Program-made: the position numbers and the translations under genes
The notes under the pieces: model-generated
Told to the model about the DNA's origin: nothing
What the model saw: only the letters and a program-made list of their open reading frames with translations
The model's database searches: none
Assembly: GCA_027943245.1 (NCBI GenBank)
Contig: JANDJZ010000016.1
Coordinates: 1-64,000 of the forward strand
Length of the DNA stretch: 64,000 nucleotides
Direction of reading: 5' to 3'
Source: Acanthamoeba sp. SK_2022b
Taxonomy: Eukaryota > Discosea > Longamoebia > Acanthamoebidae
Shown here: one piece after another, positions 22,968 to 33,539 of the stretch
Layout: each line of letters starts with the position of its first letter
How positions within the stretch are numbered: position 1 is the first letter of the stretch

Positions 22968-25900
22968 TGTTTTTTGTTTTTTGTTTGTTGTTTCTCCCGG
23001 TGGAAAACTCGTGCTCTCCTTGCGTTTGGCGTGGCCACTGGCCGCTGGTGATGGCAAGCCCTTGGCCTTGTCTTTAGCGTATCTGTTTTTAATTACGCAC
23101 GGTAGGTGCCCTTGCTAATTTGACGTTACATTTCCCGGATACAGCCAACAGCGACCTGTCAGCCACCAAGCGCCTGTACATGCTGCTAGCAGCCAAGCAG
23201 TTTACTAAAAATGCCAGAGTGCCCGAGGTAGGCTGTGGCGTTGCGACACGAGGTCCATGATACACCGCTGACTTGTTTCCCTCTCGCCGCAGCTGTCAGT
23301 GGATTGCTTCTCTCTCAAGGGCATCCCGTTCACAAACGAGCGCGCGTTTGCGTTTGACTTTAGCAGAGTCTCCTTCGGAGTGCGGCCGAGCGTCAATAAC
23401 ATGAGAGAGAGTGCCCGCGCCTCCGTGGCGGCACAGGATGGACGCCTGCCATGGCTGACGTCACTACTGACCAAGACAGGCCAGCTCGACCATGGTGCGT
23501 CCGCCGCTGTAGTGTGATGAAGGACGAGGGAGGGGTGTTCATACTGCGGTAGCTGACCTGGCACTACAGCCGATATTGGGGTACGCAAGCGATCGCGTCT
23601 GTCCTGGTGTAATCCCATGAAGCCCTGTATCTACTGCGTCAACCATATCGACGCTGTGGCCTCCGGTCTGTCTCGCGGTACCACGAATCATCCTTGTGCG
23701 TGTTTCTGCAGTCATCTGCGTTAATATGCCGCCTCACCATGCACGATGGTGCCACTGTTAGGAACGCGGCGGAAGAGTTGTTCCAACATGCCTCCCAGCT
23801 GGAAGGCCGTAGATGAGAGGACGCGCTCGGACGCTCGCGAAGCTGCGTTCGCGGCGTATCTCAAGCAGCGATCCGCGCAACCTGGCACGGCCTTGGCCTG
23901 CGACAGCGAGGAAGAGGAGGCGTCTACTCCGCCGCCGCGATCGCCGGCCAAGCGACCACAGGAGGAAAGCGACAACGACGACGACAAGCTGACGGAGAAC
24001 ACTGACGCGGACAAGGCGACTATTCCGATCAAGACCGAGAGCGATGCAGATGACGATGCCGAGCCATTAATGGACGATGTTCACAAGAGCGATGCCGACC
24101 TGTCTAGCGAGCTCTCGCTAAGCGCCAGCGTGAGCCAGCCGACCAAGCGTCGCCGATTACGGAGAAGGGATGAACAGCGGCGAGCTGATGCCAGCGATCA
24201 CTCGGACGCCGCGTCAGTCAGCAACGAAGCGGGCAAAGCCCAGCCAACAGACGGCGCAAAGGTCAAGGCGCAGAAGGTCGCGCGAAAGAGGCGTCGCGGG
24301 CTGTCGGCCGAGCTGAAGTCGCTGCAGCTGTGGAGTCACTGGGAAGAGGAGCCGGAAGAAGAGGTGGACAGTGACAAAAGCCGGGAGAGCGAGGTCTCGG
24401 AGAAGAGGGCGAAGAATCGAGACCAATCGGACTACGAAGATGCTGATGAGGACGAGGATGACACCGACACCGATACTGACAGCCCGCAGCTCACCCGACC
24501 TGGCAGACGTAGGAGCAAGCGTAAGTCGGCCAAGAGCAGCGACGCCGAAAGCACGGACGAACACCAGCACCGCCGACAGAGGTGGGTAAAAAGGGAGCGC
24601 GACGCCGAGGAGGGCAAGCGTAAGTCCATGCCGACCGTGGCCACCGACAAAGCGAAAGGAAGCGAAGATGAGAGAAAGAAGAAGACGGGGGACAGGCACG
24701 CGGAGAAGGGAAAAAGAAAGCTGGACACGGACAGGGAGGACAGCAAGGCCGGGAGGGAGAGCGAGCTGAAGCGGTCCCTGCGCTCGCAGGAGGAGCGGGA
24801 GAAGACCAAGCGCGAGCGCGAGGCCAAGCTCCGTGCCGAGGAGGAGACCCGGAAGGTAGAGCAGGAGAGGCGAGAGCGAGAGAGGAGGAAAAGAGACAGA
24901 AGCAAGGCCGGAGAGGAGGGAGAGGAGGAGACGCAGCGCAACAAGCGCAAAAGGAGCACGAGCCAGCCCAACAAGCGCGCGCCCGCAACGACAACCCCAA
25001 ACACGAAGGCGCCAGCGAACAAAGGGCAGGAGGACACTGCCGTTGCTGCCCTGCTGAGCCTAATCTCTGAAAATGAAAGTGCGTCTGCAGGCGAATCGCT
25101 GCACGACACTGCACGCAAGGCGCCAGTTCCCAAGATGCCACCGGCGCTCCCCGCTTTCGACGACACAGCAATGCAGAAGATCGCCGCGTCTCTGGGCAGC
25201 CGGACGAGCCAGGCCCAATTCGAGGAAATCGTTCTCGATGACGAAGAAGACGAGAAGCACCAACAACAGCCCACGGAGAAAAAACAGGCCTCGCCGCCGG
25301 CTGCGGCTGCCAAGTCTGGCACCGCCGCTCCCGAGGCGATGACCTTCCACTTGCCCAGCATGGCCAACTTTTTGCTTGGCGCTGCGTTCCCACAAGCGAC
25401 GCTCAGTGGCCTATCTGCAGTGCCCGCGCCTCCACCGCCCATGCCGCAGGTCCCCCTCCCGCCATCACCCAGCGGCCTGCGCGCCGCTTCTGCACCTCGG
25501 CCTGGGCCTGCGACCGCTCCGGCCTCTCCACACGCTTCCGCCACGGCCGCGCCCATGCCTGCCCCGACCATGCAATCTGCGAGCCATTTCGCGAGCGTTG
25601 GGCAGCACGCCCAACGCCCGGCCCACCAGCACAAACCCCCATTGGCCGCCTATGGCGCCATGCAGGGGCCAGCCATGAACAATTCAGCGTTGCCCGCCGG
25701 CCTGGCTCGCACGCCCGAGCAGGCCTACGCAGCGCAACTCACGGCCGCGCACATCGCGCAGCTCAACCCACATCTGCTGGCTTACCTCCTGCAGCAGTCG
25801 CTCGTCTACCCGTCGACGGGCGACCAGCCATCTCTCGCACATCCGGCCCAGATAATGTACGCACCGCTCCTCGGCCTGCCCGCCAGCGGCCAGTACCGTC

Positions 25901-26025
25901 CCACGCCCACCACAGGCGACGCACGCCACCCGGTAGCGCCGCAGCCCTCGCCGCCAGCATCGGCGCAACGAGGCACACACCAACCTCACTCAGCAGCACC
26001 CGCCAGATCATGGCCGTCCAAGTGA
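22364..26025 (+). CDS. Cysteine-containing, highly charged nuclear-type protein of unknown function
   Basis: Starts MDTRAARPPEDGAGPAEAK. Small exons carry paired cysteines (WCGFCMSG; IVCPTCYDFLSREYSR; MKPCIYCVNHIDA) that could form a zinc-binding module. A phase-1 GT-AG intron (about 23678-23757) joins NHIDAVASGLSR in frame to GTRRKSCSNMPPSWKAVDER, fusing this module to one very long exon. That exon is acidic/basic low complexity (DADEDEDDTDTD, many KR/ER clusters such as RKVEQERRERERRKRDRSKA), then proline/alanine-rich (VPAPPPPMPQVPLPPSPSG) with a conserved-looking helix (LTAAHIAQLNPHLLAYLLQQ). Composition suggests a nuclear scaffold or RNA/chromatin factor. The stop at 26025 overlaps a perfect GTGAGT donor; splicing from it would extend the protein about 30 codons, to 26216. 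The two halves could also be separate genes. Confidence 0.6.
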
Positions 26026-26351
26026 GTCCTTAATGCGTATGTACGAAATGTATGGGGCGTTTTCGGCAACACGTCATTCCAAAGTTTTTTGTTTTGGACC
26101 AAAAAAAAACGACATTCCTCATCATGGGCAGTTGCTGCGGGGAGGCTACGCTGTTGCATGTTGACGACGTCCAGAGCCTGCCTGGGCGGAATCCTGCGCC
26201 ACCGAATCCACCTTGAACTCTTGTTTCATGCACTCGGCGGGACGTAGAGCACCATGGCATCGTAGATCGCAGCACGTGTGCATCAGCTGTTCTAATCAGT
26301 CTCAATGACTCCACAAGGTCCTTCTCTGGGGATGGGGTGTGGTGGTTTGTG

Positions 26352-26353
<2 letters not shown>

Positions 26354-26444
<91 letters not shown>
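26354..26444. repeat. (GT)n microsatellite, about 45 copies
   Basis: Uninterrupted GT dinucleotides of about 91 nt, roughly 370 bp upstream of the calmodulin start codon. It is the only long dinucleotide array in the window that is not clearly inside an intron. Such arrays can adopt Z-DNA. Confidence 0.96.
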
Positions 26445-26445
<1 letters not shown>

Positions 26446-26769
26446 TGGTGTTGTATTCATGGTGGCAGGCCTACTGTCCCTGATCTTGTGAGGACCATAC
26501 CAATTCATGAAGAGAGAAAAAACCAGGCAATGCTGAGGCACTGGGGTTTAGTAACTAGAGGAAACTTTAGAACTGCCACCACACACACCACATTGCGCCA
26601 CCAACGTGTCACGTGTGGATATACACTTGCCGGCAAGTTCTCCCTTCCTCCTGTTTTAGGCAGCATGCCCGTTACTTCCTGGCCGGTTGACGGTGCGACG
26701 TCGCGTTCTCTGTCCACACGTTTTTGGCGTGCCCTGATTGGTTGTGGCTACATGAAAGGGAAGGCAAAA

Positions 26770-26778
26770 CATAAAAGG
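26770..26778 (+). promoter_or_regulatory. TATA-like element of the calmodulin gene
   Basis: CATAAAAGG lies 39-47 nt upstream of the calmodulin ATG. Position and sequence fit a core promoter TATA-type box with a short 5' leader. Confidence 0.4.
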
Positions 26779-26816
26779 AAACACTTCGTTGTCACTCAAG
26801 CAAACACAACACAACC

Positions 26817-27353
26817 ATGGTCGAGCAGCTGAGCGAGGAGCAGATTGCGGAGTTCAAGGAGGCCTTCTCCCTCTTCGACCGTGATGGAGATGGCAAAATC
26901 ACCTCCAAAGAACTGGGCACCGTGATGAGGTCTCTCGGCGCCAATCCTACCGGTATCCTTCCCCGCTTCATCTCTTTATAACACCTGTGGCCTTCTTCTA
27001 TCCGTAGTGCGTTCTGCTTCTTATTGTCTTTATCTTCAGAGGCGGAGCTGAAGGAGATGATCAAGGAGATCGATACCGACGGCAACGGCACCATCGACTT
27101 CCCCGAGTTCCTCACCATGATGGCCAGGAAGCTGCAGGATTCTGAGGGCGAGGAGGAGATCAGGGAGGCCTTCAAGGTATTTGACAAGGACGGCACCGGC
27201 TGCATATCGGCGGCCGAACTCAGGCACGTCATGACCAACCTCGGTGAGAAGCTCACCGATGAGGAGGTCGATGAGATGATCCGTGAGGCCGATGTCGACG
27301 GCGACGGTCAAATCAACTACGACGAGTTCGTCAAGATGATGCTCGCCAAGTGA
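26817..27353 (+). CDS. Calmodulin
   Basis: Ca2+ sensor of 150 residues or so with four EF-hands: [36 protein letters not shown] and [12 protein letters not shown]. All four loops keep Asp at position 1 and Glu at position 12, so all should bind calcium. Two exons: the first ends in GANPT at a phase-1 donor (about 26954), and the second begins [15 protein letters not shown]. The N-terminus is [20 protein letters not shown] and the C-terminus FVKMMLAK. Loop 3 has Cys where animal calmodulin has Tyr and plant calmodulin usually Phe. The next gene starts only 84 nt after the stop. Confidence 0.98.
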
Positions 27354-27437
27354 ACATTTTTTGCTGTACTCCAAAAACAAAATAGAAAAAAAAAAAAAAA
27401 GAGAGAAGAAAATACGAAGTTGCGAGACGACAAGGAC

Positions 27438-28380
27438 ATGGAGAGCAAGCGCTGCCTCCGAACAGCACTCTGGTGCTGGGTCGTGCTGATCCTTGCCTCG
27501 GTGGCAATGGCCACCGAGCAGGACGATTACACATTTGATGAGGAGTTCCTGGTGCGCCCCCTCAAAGATGGGCGGGTGTTGACGCATTGGCAATTCGTCA
27601 CCCGGTGGCACCCTGAGGCTGGCCAAATCGCAGGTTCGCCCAACGAAACAGAGCCCTTAACTATTCATTATCCAATCTCATCTCGGTGCTGTCAGACCGA
27701 GCAAAGCACTTTGGGCTGTTCCCCAAAACGCTCGGTCAGATCATCCAGAGGTTCTCTGTGCAGGAGCTCCATCTTTCGCTTACTCAGGTACGTTGACCCC
27801 GCGTGTTCACCAACATTCTTTGCTTCGCCTTCGTGCGCCGAGAGAGAGAGGTGACCGACCTGCAACCATCGAACACAGGGGCGCTGGGACTACCCGCAGT
27901 GGGGTCGGCCTCTGCTGCCTGCCCCTGTGGGCGCTGAGCTCTGGTCCTGGCTTCAGCTTTCCGACGAAAGAAAGTGCGCTCCTCCCTCCCTCTTCCTGTG
28001 TGCTCATGCTGAGCCCCCTACCAGTGTCGAAGAGCAGTGGAGGGGCCTCACGCACGCCCTCTCTGGTCTCATGTGCGGCTCGCTCAACCTGATCGAGACC
28101 AAGAGCACTTGCCAGCCTAATGCCTTCTTCCGTCCGGCTTCCACTTCAACGGCCGAACGAGGCAGGCCCTCCCCCGCACTCCAGCTGCTGCGCTAAGCAT
28201 AGAGGGGGAGTTGCGTGGACTCACCCATTCGCGCTCCACCAGCCTCGCTGCGCTACGGTGCCCTTCCGCGCGAGGGCGTGTGCACGGAGAATCTCACGCC
28301 CTGGGCGAAGCTGCTGCCCTGTCGCCTGAAGGTGGCCCTTCTATATGCCCTCATCGTTTCCCGCGCACATTCGTCACACA

Positions 28381-28460
<80 letters not shown>

Positions 28461-30392
28461 CGCGTTCGCTCGCTGACGCTTTACCCTCATCAACGTTGAC
28501 GCGCAGACCGGGCTTGCCTCGCTTATCAACCCCGTTCAGCTGGCCGACAGTCGTTTCCGTTCGCTCACTCTTAACGTTCTGGTAACCCGCCATCGGCTGC
28601 GTCCTCCCATGTGTGATGATTGGGAGGGGGGGGTCAACTCATTCTCTCTCGTCCATTCTCGTGCGTGGTGGTAGGTCAACGGCACAAATGTGGAGCTGGT
28701 GCAGACGCTTAGCGTCGTCCTCGCGCCCAACGCGCAGCAGGGCCCCGACCGTCGTGCGTCGGGTATGTCGTACCCCGTCCGCTGCTTGGCAGTGCGACCA
28801 GCGCGACTTATATTACGTGGCAGAGCTCGACCTCCAATCAGCGCTGAGGTCGACTCTGCAGTCATCGTGCCCTCTGGCCAGAAACAGCGCCTTTTACGTC
28901 GACAACTCGTTGCTGCCGGTGCGGCCCTCACCTCTCCTTTCCTGTAATGCCGAGATCCCGCTTAACCACAACACTCAGGCGCCGGCCGTCGACGGCGCGC
29001 CCGCGCTTCCGCCACTAGCGCGCCACAACATCAGCGTGCTGGCCGAGACCTTCCATCTCCAGGTACCAAGCGATTTGATTTGTGGTGCGCTCACCCTGAT
29101 CTCAATGGTTCTGGTGACACGTGAAGACCGGGGGGAGAAACCTCAACGAGGCGGGGAGCGAGCTCGCCTGGCCCGAGGACAAGCTGCACGTACACAGGTA
29201 GGCAATTACGAAGCACGTGCTGTACTGTGATATCGCCTCACATGCATGCACTGGCACACCAGGTACACGACTGGCCACGGACAGCAGGAAGGCGGCTTGA
29301 GCATCGAACTGCATAACGGCAACGATGGCCCGCTCACCGCCAGCCTGCTCCAGGTCGTCCCGGCCTACGTCAGGTGCCTCACCTTTTTCCACTTCTCGCC
29401 TCCACGGCCCGATTCCTGATTCAACCGCTTCCCTCACGCGTCTGCCATACTAACGTGCCCATGCATTGTGTGTAGGATTTACTTTCACACGCTGTCGATC
29501 CTTCTCAACGACACCGAACTGAGCGCTGCTGAGAGATCGAAAGGTGAGTGGACGATCAGCCTTGGCATACCACGCACGAGAGAGAAGGCGCGATCGTTGA
29601 CCAAACGTCTCCCCGTTTCATGTACAGTTCTCACGCACCAGTGGATACGGCCGGCCGAAGATCGAGCCGAGCCAGCGCACATGGAGCTCTCCCTCACCCT
29701 CCCCCCGCACTCCAAGATCGGGTACGCCCCCCCTCCTGCTCTTTGCATGCGTGCGGCCTCTACGCTTCTTTCGTGGTCGGCCGATTCACTTCATGCCCCC
29801 CCCCCTCCAACAATCCAATAGGATCACGCTGCAGTTTGAGAAGGTGTTCTTGCACTTTGCCGAGTATCCGCCCGACCCTCACCGCGGCATGCACATCCCT
29901 GCCGCCATCATCGCCTACACGTTTGCCGAGTACGCTCCAATTAATCGTTATTTTATTTCCTAATTATGTTTTGCTTATAATATTCTTTTTCTCTTTATTT
30001 TGTTGATCGTCCTACAGGGGCGAGGGCTCGTCCTGGCTTAAGGGCTGGCCGTTCACTAGCGCCTCAGTCGCCGACTGGCTCAAACCACGCAACTACGCCC
30101 ACCGCCACAGCGAAGTCGTTGTCGTGAACCTGCCCACGCCCGGTACGTCATGAACCTGGCCGTGTCGTGTCATCGGATCAGAGGTCGCTCACCAGTTCGC
30201 GGTGTTCTTCTGCTTCGTCGTGAAGACTTCAGCATGCCCTACAACGTGATGACCCTCACGGGGGCGGTCATGGCCCTCCTGTTTGCGTCCATCTTCAAGC
30301 TCCTCACCAGCCCGCCCAAGTCGTCCAAGCCGCCCGCGCTTTCCTGGTGGCAGTCCCTCCGCGCCAAGTTCAGCAAGACCAAGCGGGACTAG
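27438..30392 (+). CDS. GPI transamidase subunit PIG-T (GPI16 family)
   Basis: Part of the ER complex that attaches GPI anchors to proteins. The ATG at 27438 opens a signal peptide ([17 protein letters not shown]). Recognisable family motifs in order: [68 protein letters not shown] (a PIG-T signature), [69 protein letters not shown] and [20 protein letters not shown], then a C-terminal transmembrane helix ([13 protein letters not shown]) and a basic cytosolic tail. More than ten introns; one carries an (AC)n array and another a poly-C run beside its acceptor. Confidence 0.93.
28389..28459. repeat. (AC)n microsatellite
   Basis: About 35 AC units in a PIG-T intron, reading CA in the transcript. 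Confidence 0.95.
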
Positions 30393-30525
30393 TGGTACTC
30401 GTAGTGAGGATCATCGCCTCCTCCATACATTATTTATTTGTTTTTTGTTCGTTTTTGTCCGTTTTTGCTGTGAGAGATGGATGTACAACTCGCTGGTGCA
30501 CACGCACGAACGCACGAGCGTGGGG

Positions 30526-31482
30526 TCAGGCAGAGTAGAGGTGGAGGTCGTGAAGGTGGGGCGATCGGAGGTTGACAGAGGCGCCGTCGTAGCGGGGGAG
30601 CATGACGTTGGTGTGGGGGAAGTTGTGTTTGTGGAACCAGAAGTTGGCCTGCCAACCGCGGTACCAGATGACGCACAGGCCGAGCAGCATCTGGACCCTA
30701 CGCGAAGTGCCCTCGTCTTCCCGGTGGGAGTGGTCGAACAGGGCCACCTCGAAAGCCGTGTGCGAGAGAAACATGGCCGCGTTGTGGATGAACAGACACC
30801 GCACCAGCGTGAGCAGTCCCCTTCCGTGGTCGGCCAGCCTCGCCCGCCTGTCACTCAAGAGGTCGGTAAAGGGCGAGTGTTCCTCGTCCTCTTCCAAATC
30901 GCCGTTGGTGGCACCGTTAGGCGGGCAGGTCGAAGTTGATGGCGTTGTGAGGTTCATGTGTGCCGCGTAGGAGGTGCAGATCGAGTTGAGGAAGACGCAG
31001 ACTATTGTGACGCTGAGTATGTCGTAGTCGGCGTCCTGGGGATCCGACCACGCCAGGGTCCACGCGAGGTCAGCGGCGGCTGCGAAGGTGCAGAGCCACA
31101 TCACCATCTCCTGCATGTGCAGCCCGGCGTTGTGGTATATCCGCTTGGCCTGGGTCCAGGGCGATGCAAGCATGCTTCGGCCGAGCCACAAGAACAGACA
31201 GCAACACACAAACTGCACTCCTGCGGGCACACCGGTGTATCAGACACACGCAACACGTTCAACGTTTATTATTACAATAAAGCGTAAAACCGGTGTACCA
31301 TAGTGTAGGTGGTAGATGAGGTGGGCACCGTAGTAGGGGATGCCAAAGTACGTGGTGTCAATACACCAGTTCAGGGCGTCGTCACCACGCACGACGTGGC
31401 AGTCGAGGAAGGTCACCACAAAGAGGCAAGCGGAGCCAAGCATTAGCAAGAGCAGGCCCAGGAATGCTAACCGGCTCCACAT
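30526..31482 (-). CDS. Multi-pass membrane protein of unknown function
   Basis: Two exons. MWSRLAFLGLLLLMLGSACL is a hydrophobic start, and the first exon ends GAHLIYHLHYG. The second begins VQFVCCCLFLWLGRSMLASP and contains further hydrophobic segments (MVMWLCTFAAAADLAWTLAW; DILSVTIVCVFLNSICTSYA; LVRCLFIHNAAMFLSHTAF; MLLGLCVIWYRGWQANFWF) and a His-rich end (FHKHNFPHTN; SPHLHDLHLYSA). An acidic loop (DLEEDEEHS) lies between the third and fourth segments. About 290 residues with around five membrane spans. I do not recognise the family. Tail-to-tail with PIG-T (133 nt). Confidence 0.75.
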
Positions 31483-32187
31483 TTTGTGAGGAAGAAGACG
31501 GCGGTATCAAGAGGTGGGTTGTACTTCTTGCTGTCTCGCTATCTCGCCGTGCACGCGGAGCAGTGTTCATAACGTCGGAGTTAGTTCACTACTTGCTTGT
31601 TCCTTTCTGTGACAATTCATTTGCTGAAGGTTGTGATGATTTGAACAATGACCTCTTTCTTTGAAGCGTCCAGTCCATCCCAATGGGCGCGGACAAAGCG
31701 ACGTTGCCCGGTCCACCTTGATCTCATTATCGAGCTCTCACTTGGGCCAGTACGAGCATATCGTGTTTTGTGGCGTTGGCTGCCGTTGAAGCTTTTACTA
31801 CGCCGAAGCATTTCGTTGGGTGCAGGCTTGGCTCTTGCCGCCCGCGTCAGCGACCACTTGCGCGATACGGACATACCACAAACAATAATCGTGAGTTGTT
31901 GGGTGCACCCCTTGGCGAGAGTGTGCTAGCTGGCGGGCCCGGAGATGCTTGGTATGGAGGCTTTGCTCTATCGCGAACACAGCTCCCTCACGCGCCTGAG
32001 GGACGCCTATTTGGGAGCGTCCCAGGGCCGAAGTGGCGTGCGGTGACGATTGGCACAAGTCTTGAATACCTGGAAAATTAACAACCACAACTCCGGCTGA
32101 TAAGACTCCGTGGCGCAGGTGCGGTCGGTTGCCGGCTCTTTGCCTGTTTCCTGCCTCCCCCTCGCCCACCGCATCAATCAGATCAAG
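31483..32187. promoter_or_regulatory. Divergent intergenic region, membrane protein / phosphate carrier
   Basis: 705 nt between divergent start codons. Short open frames occur on both strands around 31617-31930 but lack splice or family support. No TATA box or RNA gene is recognised. Confidence 0.4.
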
Positions 32188-33356
32188 ATGTCGATTCAGC
32201 CGGCCGCCGCTCCCACGCCCGCAGTGGCTTCGCACCACCAAGCCCCCGTGTTCGATCTGATGTACTACGTCAAGGCCGCCGTCTCCGGCGGTCTTTGCTG
32301 CTCCGTCACCCACGGCGCCGTCTGCCCCATCGACGTCGTCAAGTACATGCATCCCTTAACTCGCATAATTTCCACATTTCGTCGCAATCGATGGAAAAAA
32401 AGGTCCGAATTGTTCACGTTCATCCTCTCCAATTATCCTTTGTGAAGGACCCGCATGCAGCTGGACCCCGTGAAGTACAACAAGGGCATGGTCTCCGCCT
32501 TCCGTCAGGTTGTCTCCGCTGAGGGTGTTGGCGCTTTGGCCACTGGTACCCCCCCCCATCGTTCATTTCGGACCGATTTGGTGAAAACGAATTTTCTTTA
32601 TTTAACCGAAAACCAATTTATTGCCTCCGCGCAGGTCTGGGCGCCACCGCGGCCGGCTACTTCGTCCAGGGTTGGTTCAAGTTCGGAGGCGTGGAGTTCT
32701 TCAAGGTGAACATTGCCCAGGCGGTCGGCGAGCGCAAGGCCTGGGAGAACCGCACGGCCATCTACCTCGCCTCGTCCGCCATGGCCGAGTTCATCGCTGA
32801 TCTCTTCCTGTGCCCGCTCGAGGCCGTCCGCATCCGCTCTGTGTCCGATGCCACCTTCCCCAAGGGCCTCGGCGCCGGCGCTGCGCGTATGCTCTCGACC
32901 GATGGCATCCTCGGCTTCTACGCCGGTCTGGGTCCCATCCTCTTCAAGCAGATCCCGTACACGATGGCCAAGTTCGCCGTCCAGGGCAAGGCCGCCGAGC
33001 TCATCTACAAGAGCGCTGGCACCTCGCCCGACAAGGCGAGCAAGGGCGCCAACCTCTCCGTCTCGCTCCTCTCCGGCGTGATTGCTGGTGTCTTCGCTGC
33101 CATTGTTTCTCACCCGGCCGACACCCTCCTGTCCAAGATCAACAAGAAGGGCGCTGGTGGCTCGGGCAGCACAACCTCGCGTCTCATCAACATCGCCCGC
33201 GAGACCGGCTTCGTCAAGCTCTGCCTCACCGGCCTCCCCGCTCGTTGCATCATGATCGGCACGCTCACCGCCGGTCAGTTCGGCATCTTCGACTCCATCA
33301 TGGCCGCCGTCGGTGCCCAGAAGTTCCATTTCCACAACCCCGACGAGCACCACTAA
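32188..33356 (+). CDS. Mitochondrial phosphate carrier (SLC25A3-like)
   Basis: Inner-membrane carrier importing phosphate for ATP synthesis. Three exons. MSIQPAAAPTPAVASHHQAP precedes the first repeat (YYVKAAVSGGLCCSVTHGAV), with the carrier signature CPIDVVK joined across an intron to TRMQLDPVKYNKG. The second repeat has CPLEAVRIRSV and the third HPADTLLSKINKKG. GFYAGLGPILFKQIPYTMAK is characteristic of phosphate carriers. C-terminus KFHFHNPDEHH. About 330 residues, the usual length. The last exon is strongly codon-biased toward C-ending codons, suggesting high expression. A poly-C run sits just after the second donor. Confidence 0.95.
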
Positions 33357-33539
33357 GCCATGGCCACCTCTTCGGTGCTATTGTAACGGAGCGTTGCCAA
33401 AGGAAGAATTCTTGGGCCTCCCAAGGAGGAAGTTCATCACGATCCTCTCCCCTTCCACTGTCAATCTTAGCTGGGCAGCTTGAGCTTGGGCACCACTGGA
33501 GAATGGTGGACACGGCGGACAAGCCCACGGTCAGACAAC

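Larger units (their letters stand above)
26026..26816. other. Intergenic region upstream of calmodulin
   Basis: 791 nt. Holds a possible last exon of the preceding gene (26129-26216), a (GT)n array, and the calmodulin promoter. A run of A at 26100-26109 is also present. No RNA gene is recognised. Confidence 0.45.

Noticed and set aside
24432..25634. 400-codon minus-strand open frame
   Set aside because: Antisense of the low-complexity exon of the plus-strand charged protein; composition is an artefact of that repeat.
31617..31930. Small opposing ORFs in the gap before the phosphate carrier
   Set aside because: No splice continuity, domain or start context; likely chance in GC-rich DNA.
32598..33353. 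251-codon minus-strand frame
   Set aside because: Antisense shadow of the highly codon-biased phosphate carrier exon.
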